NCBI GenBank assembly: GCA_031548365.1
Contig: JAVBRD010000008.1
Location: 62,001-126,000 of the forward strand
Source of the DNA: JAVBRD01 sp031548365
GTDB lineage: Bacteria > Bacillota > Clostridia > Christensenellales > UBA1750
Length of the DNA: 64,000 nucleotides
Reading direction: 5' to 3'
In this document: positions 58,339 through 64,000 of the stretch, one piece after another
How the letters are laid out: the number at the start of each line of letters is the position of its first letter
Position numbering within the stretch: position 1 is the stretch's first letter
Notes under the pieces: generated by a model
Told to the model about the DNA's origin: nothing
What the model saw: only the letters and a program-made list of their open reading frames with translations
Database searches by the model: none
Program-made: the position numbers and the translations under genes

Positions 58339-58602
58339 ATGTCGGAAGTCCGAACCACCCTTCGTAAAACCCGCGTGGGCACTGTCGTATCCGATAAGAT
58401 GGACAAGACGATCGTCGTCGCCATCAGGACCCGCGACACCCACCCGCTTTACAAAAAGATCCTGAACCACACGACTAAGCTCAAGGCCCACGATGAAAAC
58501 AACGAGTGCGGCATCGGCGACACCGTGCGTGTCATGGAAACCCGCCCCCTCTCCAAGGAGAAGCGTTGGCGCCTCGTCGAGATCATCGAAAAGGCGAAGT
58601 AA
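58339..58602 (+). CDS. rpsQ: 30S ribosomal protein S17
   Basis: An 87-residue S17 (OB fold). VGTVVSDKMDKTIVVAI and HDENNECGIGDTVRVMETRPLS are typical. Start at ATG 58339 gives the family length; a GTG at 58315 right after rpmC is possible but then the GAGGAGG site would be inside the frame. Confidence 0.94.
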   Translation: MSEVRTTLRKTRVGTVVSDKMDKTIVVAIRTRDTHPLYKKILNHTTKLKAHDENNECGIGDTVRVMETRPLSKEKRWRLVEIIEKAK

Positions 58603-58743
58603 GTTCGTCATTCGTCCACGCACGCTAAGCGTGCGGACGAGTGGGATGCCGGAGGAGTTCACTTCGGCGGGGGTCGGGTGTGACCCCGAAAGCCCCCATG
58701 TCCCGAGTCCGGGCCCCATCGTCCCGGCAAAAGCTTAGTTAGT
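58603..58743 (+). other. Structured insertion between rpsQ and rplN
   Basis: An unusually long gap for this operon, rich in secondary structure. Hairpin 1 at 58609-58643: CATTCGTCC and CGCACGC pair with GCGTGCG and GACGAGTG around TAA, one bulged A. Hairpin 2 at 58648-58668: GCCGGAG pairs with CTTCGGC. Hairpin 3 at 58670-58687: GGGGTC pairs with GACCCC. A further GC-rich segment follows. No coding frame with a start site, and no T-run that would mark a terminator. Confidence 0.6.
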
Positions 58744-58757
58744 AGGAGGATAACCCA

Positions 58758-59126
58758 ATGGTGCAGCCGCAAACAAGGCTCAAGGTCGCCGATAACACGG
58801 GGGCCAAGGAGATTATGGCGATTCGCGTGCTGGGCGGTTCGTTTCGCTCAAGCGGCGGAATCGGCGATGTAATCGTGGCGTCGGTGAAGACCGCGTCCCC
58901 GGGTGGCGTCGTTAAAAAGGGCGAGGTCGTCAAGGCGGTCATCGTGCGCACGGTCAAGCAAGTGCGCCGTCCCGACGGAACGTACATCGGCTTTGACGAT
59001 AACGCAGCCGTGATCATCAACGACCAAAAGCAGCCGCGCGGGACGCGCATTTTCGGGCCGGTCGCCCGTGAGCTCCGCGAGAAAGACTACATGAAGATCA
59101 TCTCGCTCGCGCCCGAAGTCCTGTAA
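58758..59126 (+). CDS. rplN: 50S ribosomal protein L14
   Basis: A 122-residue L14 at the subunit interface, binding site for initiation and silencing factors. Typical TRLKVADNTGAKEIMAIRVLGG and RGTRIFGPVARELRE. It follows the structured insertion and has its own TAGGAGGA site. Confidence 0.97.
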   Translation: MVQPQTRLKVADNTGAKEIMAIRVLGGSFRSSGGIGDVIVASVKTASPGGVVKKGEVVKAVIVRTVKQVRRPDGTYIGFDDNAAVIINDQKQPRGTRIFGPVARELREKDYMKIISLAPEVL

Positions 59127-59143
59127 GGAAAGGAGAGGTGAAC

Positions 59144-59473
59144 TTGATTCAGCAGAGAAAGATCCACGTCAAGAAGGATGACCAAGTGGTCGTCATTTCC
59201 GGCAAGGACGCTGGCAAAAAAGGCAAAGTCCTCACCGCCCTTCCCAAAGAGGGACGCATTGTGGTTGAGGGCGTCAACATCATCACGAAGCACCAGAAGG
59301 CGCGCGGAGCGCGCCAACAGGGCGGCATCATCCACCGCGAAGCGCCTTTCTACGCTTCAAAAGTGATGCTCCTGTGCGGGAAGTGCCAAAAGGGAACGCG
59401 CATCGCGCACAAGATTTTAGAAGATGGAAGCAAGGTCCGCATTTGCAAAAAATGCGGCGAAATCTTGGCTTAA
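59144..59473 (+). CDS. rplX: 50S ribosomal protein L24
   Basis: A 109-residue L24 with the N-terminal KOW motif (DDQVVVISGKDAGKKGKVL) and a C-terminal pair of CxxC motifs (CGKC and CKKC) common in Firmicute L24. The start is read as TTG at 59144 after AAGGAGAGG; a GTG two codons earlier is also possible. Confidence 0.95.
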   Translation: MIQQRKIHVKKDDQVVVISGKDAGKKGKVLTALPKEGRIVVEGVNIITKHQKARGARQQGGIIHREAPFYASKVMLLCGKCQKGTRIAHKILEDGSKVRICKKCGEILA

Positions 59474-59487
59474 GGGGGGAAACGAAC

Positions 59488-60030
59488 GTGCCACGCTTGA
59501 AAGATAAGTACTTGGCCGAAGTCGTTCCTGCTCTTATGCAGCGCTTCGGTTACAAAAACGTCAATGAGATACCGCGCCTTGATAAGATCGTGCTCAACGT
59601 CGGTCTGGGCGATTTGAAAGACAACCCGAAGTCACTGGAAGTCGCAGTTCAGGAGATGGCGACGATCACGGGGCAAAAACCGGTCGTGACAAAGTCGACG
59701 AAGTCCATTGCGAACTTCAAGCTCCGTCAGGGAATGAACATCGGCGCGAAAGTGACGATGCGGGGAACGCGGATGTATGAGTTCGCGGATAAGCTGTTCT
59801 CCATAGCGCTTCCGCGCGTGCGTGACTTCAGAGGCGTGTCCAACAAAGCCTTTGACGGCCGCGGCAACTACGCGCTCGGCGTTCGCGAGCAGCTGATCTT
59901 CCCGGAAATCAACTATGACAAGGTCGAAAAGGTCCGCGGGCTTGAGATGATTTTCGTCACAACCGCCAAGACCGATGAGGAAGCCAAGGAGCTCTTGCAG
60001 CTCATGGGCATGCCTTTCGCCCAGCAGTAA
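59488..60030 (+). CDS. rplE: 50S ribosomal protein L5
   Basis: A 180-residue L5 that binds 5S rRNA and contacts the P-site tRNA. NEIPRLDKIVLNVGLGD and RGTRMYEFADKLFSIALPRVRDFRG are typical. The start is GTG at 59488 after GGGGGG. Confidence 0.97.
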   Translation: MPRLKDKYLAEVVPALMQRFGYKNVNEIPRLDKIVLNVGLGDLKDNPKSLEVAVQEMATITGQKPVVTKSTKSIANFKLRQGMNIGAKVTMRGTRMYEFADKLFSIALPRVRDFRGVSNKAFDGRGNYALGVREQLIFPEINYDKVEKVRGLEMIFVTTAKTDEEAKELLQLMGMPFAQQ

Positions 60031-60043
60031 GGAGGAGAAGTAA

Positions 60044-60229
60044 GTGGCCAAGACATCACAGAAAATCCGGCAAGCGTTAAAGCCCAAGTTCTCCACCCGG
60101 GCGTACACCCGTTGCCGCTTGTGCGGTCGCCCGCACGCGGTGTTGCGCAAATACGGCGTCTGCCGTATATGCTTTCGCACGCTGGCCCACAACGGGCAGA
60201 TTCCCGGCGTGAAAAAGGCCAGTTGGTAA
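60044..60229 (+). CDS. rpsN: 30S ribosomal protein S14, zinc type
   Basis: A 61-residue type Z S14. Two CxxC pairs (CRLCGRPHAVLRKYGVCRICF) bind zinc. The start is GTG at 60044 after GGAGGAG. The zinc-free paralogue used under zinc limitation is not in this window. Confidence 0.97.
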   Translation: MAKTSQKIRQALKPKFSTRAYTRCRLCGRPHAVLRKYGVCRICFRTLAHNGQIPGVKKASW

Positions 60230-60244
60230 GAAGGAGGCATAGGC

Positions 60245-60640
60245 ATGATTGTCAACGACCCCATCGCCGATATGCTCACGCGTATCCGCAACGCCATGGT
60301 TGCGCGGCATGAGACCCTCACGGTCCCGGCGTCTAAAATGAAAAAGGCGATCGCGTCCATCCTTCTCAACGAAGGATTCGTCAAGTCCGTAGACTTCATC
60401 GCGGAAGGGCCGCAAGGCGCGATCAAAATCGCGCTGAAGTACTCCGCGCAAAAGTCCGTCATCACGGGCCTCAAGCGCATCTCCAAGCCCGGTCTGCGCG
60501 TATACGCTCAGGTCGATCAGATCCCCAAGGTTTTGGGCGGTCTCGGCATCGCCATCCTCTCCACGTCTCAAGGCGTGATGACCGACCGCGATGCGCGCGC
60601 CAAGGCCATTGGCGGCGAAGTGCTCGCGTACGTCTGGTAA
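60245..60640 (+). CDS. rpsH: 30S ribosomal protein S8
   Basis: A 131-residue S8 with NDPIADMLTRIRNAM and the C-terminal GIAILSTSQGVMTDRDAR segment. In enterobacteria S8 is the spc operon repressor. Confidence 0.97.
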   Translation: MIVNDPIADMLTRIRNAMVARHETLTVPASKMKKAIASILLNEGFVKSVDFIAEGPQGAIKIALKYSAQKSVITGLKRISKPGLRVYAQVDQIPKVLGGLGIAILSTSQGVMTDRDARAKAIGGEVLAYVW

Positions 60641-60655
60641 GGGGGAAAAGGTAAA

Positions 60656-61198
60656 ATGTCTCGAATTGGCAGAATGCCCATCACCATCCCCGCGGGCGTA
60701 ACGGTGAAAGTCGCGGCTGACAACACGGTATCGGTCAAAGGCCCCAAGGGTGAGCTCACCGAGAAGATCGTCCCTTCCATCATCGTTTCGATGGACGCGG
60801 GAATCCTGACGGTTGAGCGCAAGAGCGACGCAAAGCAGGAACGCTCTTACCACGGCCTCTCCCGCGCGCTGATCAACAACATGGTCAAAGGCGTGACAGA
60901 GGGCTTCCAAAAGACGCTTCAGATTGAGGGCGTGGGTTACCGCGCGCTCAAGTCCGGCAAGAAACTCACGCTCAACATGGGCTACTCGCATCCGGTTGAG
61001 TTTGATGAAGAGCCGAACATCACGTTCGATGTGCCGACTCCGAACCAGATCATCGTCAAAGGCATTTCGAAGCAGCGTGTGGGCGAGCTTGCGGCCAACA
61101 TCCGCCAGGTTCGTCCGCCGGAACCCTACCTGGGTAAGGGCATCAAATATGAAGGCGAACGCATTATCCGCAAGGAAGGCAAAGCCGGCAAGAAGTAA
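60656..61198 (+). CDS. rplF: 50S ribosomal protein L6
   Basis: A 180-residue L6 with duplicated folds. RIGRMPITIPAGVTV opens the protein and ANIRQVRPPEPYLGKGIKY lies near the end, close to the sarcin-ricin loop contact. Confidence 0.97.
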   Translation: MSRIGRMPITIPAGVTVKVAADNTVSVKGPKGELTEKIVPSIIVSMDAGILTVERKSDAKQERSYHGLSRALINNMVKGVTEGFQKTLQIEGVGYRALKSGKKLTLNMGYSHPVEFDEEPNITFDVPTPNQIIVKGISKQRVGELAANIRQVRPPEPYLGKGIKYEGERIIRKEGKAGKK

Positions 61199-61209
61199 GG
61201 AGCGAAAGC

Positions 61210-61578
61210 ATGTTTCACAAACAGGATAAAAACGCGATCCGCGTGATCCGCCATGCCCGCGTCCGCAAAAAGGTCGCCGGCATCCCCGCCCGTCCGCGGC
61301 TGTGCGTGTACCGCAGCCTTGGCAACATCTACGCACAGATCATCGATGATTCCGTCGGCACCACGCTTTGCAGCTCTTCGACGCTCGACAAGACGCTCGC
61401 TGCGCAGATTGCCGAAATGACAAAAAAGCAGGCGGCCAAGCTTGTTGGACAGACCGTTGCCAAGCGTGCGCTGGACAAGGGCATCAAATCCGTCGTGTTT
61501 GACCGGGGCGGCTACATCTACACCGGGCGCGTGCAAGAGCTCGCAGCCGGCGCACGAGAAGCCGGGCTCGAGTTCTAG
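61210..61578 (+). CDS. rplR: 50S ribosomal protein L18
   Basis: A 122-residue L18 that binds 5S rRNA with L5. AGIPARPRLCVYRSLGNIYAQ and VVFDRGGYIYTGRVQELA are typical. Confidence 0.97.
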   Translation: MFHKQDKNAIRVIRHARVRKKVAGIPARPRLCVYRSLGNIYAQIIDDSVGTTLCSSSTLDKTLAAQIAEMTKKQAAKLVGQTVAKRALDKGIKSVVFDRGGYIYTGRVQELAAGAREAGLEF

Positions 61579-61601
61579 GGCCGGAAAAAGGAGGGAAATA
61601 A

Positions 61602-62123
61602 ATGCAGCACCGTGATCGCGAACCAGTATCCGAGTTCAAGGACCGCCTTGTCGCCGTGAACCGCGTCGCCAAGGTCGTCAAAGGTGGCCGCAACTTCCGC
61701 TTTTCGGCTCTTGTGGTTGTCGGAGACGAAAAAGGCCGCGTGGGCGTTGGCATGGGCAAGGCCACGGAAATACCCGAAGCCATCCGCAAAGCCAATGAAG
61801 ACGCGAAAAAGCAGCTGATCAACGTGCCGATCATCGGCACAACCATTCCGCACCGTATCGAGGCCAAGTTTGAGGCGTGCAAAGTCGCCCTCATCCCCGC
61901 CCCGGAAGGAACGGGCGTCATCGCCGGTGGCGCTGCCCGCGCTGTGCTTGAGATGGCGGGCGTCAAGGATATCCGTACCAAGACGTTTGGATCGGCCAAC
62001 GCCATCAACATCGCGAAGGCGACTATCACCGCGCTTCAGCTTCTGAAAACGGCGCAGTCCGTCGCCAAGCTCCGCGGCATTCCGGTTGAACAGCTGACAG
62101 AGCAGGGAGGGACCCTTCAATGA
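61602..62123 (+). CDS. rpsE: 30S ribosomal protein S5
   Basis: A 173-residue S5 involved in decoding fidelity. FKDRLVAVNRVAKVVKGGRNF and the GVGMGKATEIPEAI turn are typical. The stop overlaps the rpmD start (ATGA). Confidence 0.97.
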   Translation: MQHRDREPVSEFKDRLVAVNRVAKVVKGGRNFRFSALVVVGDEKGRVGVGMGKATEIPEAIRKANEDAKKQLINVPIIGTTIPHRIEAKFEACKVALIPAPEGTGVIAGGAARAVLEMAGVKDIRTKTFGSANAINIAKATITALQLLKTAQSVAKLRGIPVEQLTEQGGTLQ

Positions 62124-62305
62124 GCAAGCTCAAAGTTACGCTCAAGAAGAGCCCGATTAGCTCTATTGAGAAGCACATCCGCACCGTCAGGGCGCTTGGC
62201 CTTCGCAAGATCGGCCAGACCGTGATACTGCCGGACAACGCCTGCTCGCGCGGCATGGTATTCGCAGTCAAGCACATGGTGACGTGCGAAGAAGTCGCCG
62301 AGTAA
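62120..62305 (+). CDS. rpmD: 50S ribosomal protein L30
   Basis: A 61-residue L30 with LKVTLKKSPISSIEKHIRTVRALGL, overlapping rpsE by four bases. Confidence 0.95.
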   Translation: MSKLKVTLKKSPISSIEKHIRTVRALGLRKIGQTVILPDNACSRGMVFAVKHMVTCEEVAE

Positions 62306-62322
62306 CGGGAGGGACGTAAAAG

Positions 62323-62766
62323 ATGTATATCCACGAACTCAAGCCGTCTCCCGGCGCGACGACCGCTCCAAAGCGTGTCGGCCGCGGCGTGGGCTCGGGC
62401 CTTGGAAAAACCTCCGCACGCGGCCAGAAGGGCCAGAAGTCCCGCTCCGGCGGCGGCAAGCGCCCGGGATTTGAAGGCGGCCAGATGCCGCTGATTCGCC
62501 GCCTCCCCAAGCGCGGCTTCACCAACATCTTCCGCACCGAATACTCCATCGTCAACATCGGTTCGATGGAAGGCCTGTTCGAAGCGGGCGCCGAGATCAC
62601 TGCCGTCGAGCTTTTCGCCAATGGCCTGATCGGAACCCTGAATCTGCCCGTCAAGATTCTGGGCTCGGGCGAGCTTACGGCCAAGATCACGGTCAAAGCC
62701 CAGAAGTTCACCAAGTCGGCGCAGGAGAAGATCGAGGCTGCAGGCGGGAAAGCCGAGGTGGTCTAG
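62323..62766 (+). CDS. rplO: 50S ribosomal protein L15
   Basis: A 147-residue L15. The glycine/basic-rich N-terminal RVGRGVGSGLGKTSARGQKGQKSR arm reaches into 23S rRNA; FEGGQMPLIRRLPKRGF follows. Its stop is immediately before the secY start. Confidence 0.97.
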   Translation: MYIHELKPSPGATTAPKRVGRGVGSGLGKTSARGQKGQKSRSGGGKRPGFEGGQMPLIRRLPKRGFTNIFRTEYSIVNIGSMEGLFEAGAEITAVELFANGLIGTLNLPVKILGSGELTAKITVKAQKFTKSAQEKIEAAGGKAEVV

Positions 62767-64000
62767 GTGTTCGAAACCATTCGAAACGCCTGGAAAGTGG
62801 AGGATCTGCGCAAAAAAATCCTCTACACGCTCCTCATGCTCTTCATCTACCGTTTGGGTACGTACGTACCCATTCCCGGCATTAACGTTGAGTTCATCGC
62901 TTCCCAGGTTGAGCAGTACGGTCTCCTGGGCTTCATGGACATCATGAACGGCGGTGCGCTCAACCGCTTCACCATCTTCGCGATGGGCATCTCGCCTTAC
63001 ATCAACGCGTCGATCATCATGCAGCTGTTGACCGTTGCAATCCCCAAGCTGGAAGCCATGCAAAAAGAAGGCGAAGACGGCCGCAAAAAAATCGTTCAGA
63101 TCACCCGATACGTCACGGTGGGCATTGGCTTTATCATGGCGGTGGGCCTGATCGTGGGCATGGGCCCGGAAGCGGTTAAGAACGCCAATCCCTTCACCTA
63201 CATCACGATCGGTCTGGCCATGGCGGCTGGCACTTCGCTGACGATGTGGATCGGTGAGCGCATCACCGAAAAGGGTGTTGGCAACGGCATCTCGCTACTG
63301 ATCTTTGTGTCCATCATCTCGCGACTGCCCACACTGGTCGTGGCAGCGATTCAGACCGCGTTTGACAGCGCGAGCAACCTCCTGATCTATCCGATGTATA
63401 TCATTGGAGCGCTCCTCATCGTGGCGGCCGTCGTGTTCGTGGATCAGGCTGAGCGCCGCATCCCGATCCAGTATGGCAAGCGTATGGTGGGCCGCCGCAT
63501 GTACGGCGGACAGTCCACGTACATGCCCCTCAAGGTCAACTCCTCGGGTGTTCTGCCGCTGATTTTCGCATCGTCCTTCATTACGTTCCCCGGTCTGATC
63601 GCCGAGTTCTGGAAGGGCAGCGGGTTCTACACCTTCATCAACACGTACTTCAGCATGTCCTCGCCGATCTACATTTTCCTCAACATGCTGCTGATCCTGT
63701 TCTTCACGTATTTCTATACGTCCATCTCCTTTAATCCGATTGAGATGTCCAAGAACCTTCAGCAGAACGGCGGGTTTGTCCCGGGTATCCGCCCTGGAAA
63801 ACCGACCTCGGACTTTTTGATGAGGACGTCCTCGCGTATTACACTCTTTGGCGCGGTCTTCCTTGCGATACTGGCGACGATCCCCACAGTCATCCTCGTG
63901 ATGTCGGGGAGCAGGAGCCCGATCGGCGCGACAAGCATACTGATCGTCGTGTCCGTTGCGCTTGAGACGACCAACCAAATTCGCTCCCAGATGCTCATGC
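62767..64000 (+). CDS. secY: Preprotein translocase subunit SecY (partial, 3' end missing)
   Basis: A reading frame from GTG 62767 stays open to the right edge, 411 codons without a stop. Family segments: RLGTYVPIPGIN, GGALNRFTIFAMGISPYINASII, the EKGVGNGISLLIF motif, and RRMYGGQSTYMPLKVNSSGVLPLIFA. Eight or more membrane helices are visible. It forms the Sec channel with SecE and SecG. The start directly abuts the rplO stop. The final helices and the rest of the spc-alpha operon lie outside the window. Confidence 0.97.
   Translation, partial: MFETIRNAWKVEDLRKKILYTLLMLFIYRLGTYVPIPGINVEFIASQVEQYGLLGFMDIMNGGALNRFTIFAMGISPYINASIIMQLLTVAIPKLEAMQKEGEDGRKKIVQITRYVTVGIGFIMAVGLIVGMGPEAVKNANPFTYITIGLAMAAGTSLTMWIGERITEKGVGNGISLLIFVSIISRLPTLVVAAIQTAFDSASNLLIYPMYIIGALLIVAAVVFVDQAERRIPIQYGKRMVGRRMYGGQSTYMPLKVNSSGVLPLIFASSFITFPGLIAEFWKGSGFYTFINTYFSMSSPIYIFLNMLLILFFTYFYTSISFNPIEMSKNLQQNGGFVPGIRPGKPTSDFLMRTSSRITLFGAVFLAILATIPTVILVMSGSRSPIGATSILIVVSVALETTNQIRSQMLM

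Noticed and set aside
1..64000. CRISPR arrays, prophage modules, restriction or toxin-antitoxin systems
   Set aside because: No repeat-spacer arrays, phage structural genes, methylase/endonuclease pairs or toxin-antitoxin pairs were seen on reading both strands.

Overview
The window looks like chromosome from a GC-rich, endospore-forming Clostridia-type Firmicute, possibly a metagenome assembly. The evidence is the spoIIAA-spoIIAB-sigF operon, two T-box leaders, a cdaA-cdaR pair, a type-Z (zinc) S14, strong GGAGG ribosome binding sites and consensus sigma-A promoters. There is no intact phage, transposon or CRISPR array. Two gene-free stretches (4078-4542 and 16236-16621) look like decayed DNA.

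Layout. 1-4077: end of an unidentified gene, a sigma-A promoter, a T-box with a Met (AUG) specifier, a sigma-H-like promoter, then spoIIAA-spoIIAB-sigF-metG on one strand. 4078-6004: decayed intergenic DNA, a tandem ferritin-like protein and tRNA-Val(GAC), both on the minus strand. 6075-10213: alpha/beta hydrolase, membrane-anchored MurF-like ligase, D-Ala-D-Ala ligase and a small membrane protein. 10257-19005: a CoA-transferase/DppA/ApbE group, a thioredoxin-like lipoprotein with a tRNA methyltransferase, and sugar-type genes (Gfo/Idh/MocA, AEC transporter, SMP-30 lactonase). 19117-26521 (minus): cdaA, cdaR, three poorly known genes, and a large SpoIID-SH3 protein. 26627-29797: rsmA, minD, minE, tatD. 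29807-36139 (minus): C39-like peptidase and UlaG-like hydrolase; then ruvC-ruvA-ruvB-miaA-hfq-ynbB. 36221-43313: a four-gene DUF2089/SHOCT/YvlD-like cassette, a Val T-box with valS, a FolC-YqeK fusion and a GNAT acetyltransferase. 43450-48870 (minus): two Gfo/Idh/MocA oxidoreductases with a TIM-barrel isomerase, a frameshifted Nudix gene and murJ. 49178-53252: a heterodimeric ABC exporter and a small secreted protein. 53341-64000: the S10-spc ribosomal protein operon from rpsJ to a truncated secY.

How the parts connect. The aminoacylation theme recurs: two T-boxes with the same GAAC-specifier geometry (AUG before spoIIA-metG, GUC before valS) and the tRNA-Val(GAC) that would read the second. 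The most unusual arrangement is the Met T-box placed upstream of the sporulation sigma-F operon, with metG as the distal gene and a sigma-H-like promoter between leader and operon. Other points worth attention are the FolC-YqeK fusion, a structured insertion between rpsQ and rplN, an intergenic element shared by murF/ddl and ruvA/ruvB, and the DUF2089 cassette with an AT-rich, repeat-bearing promoter.
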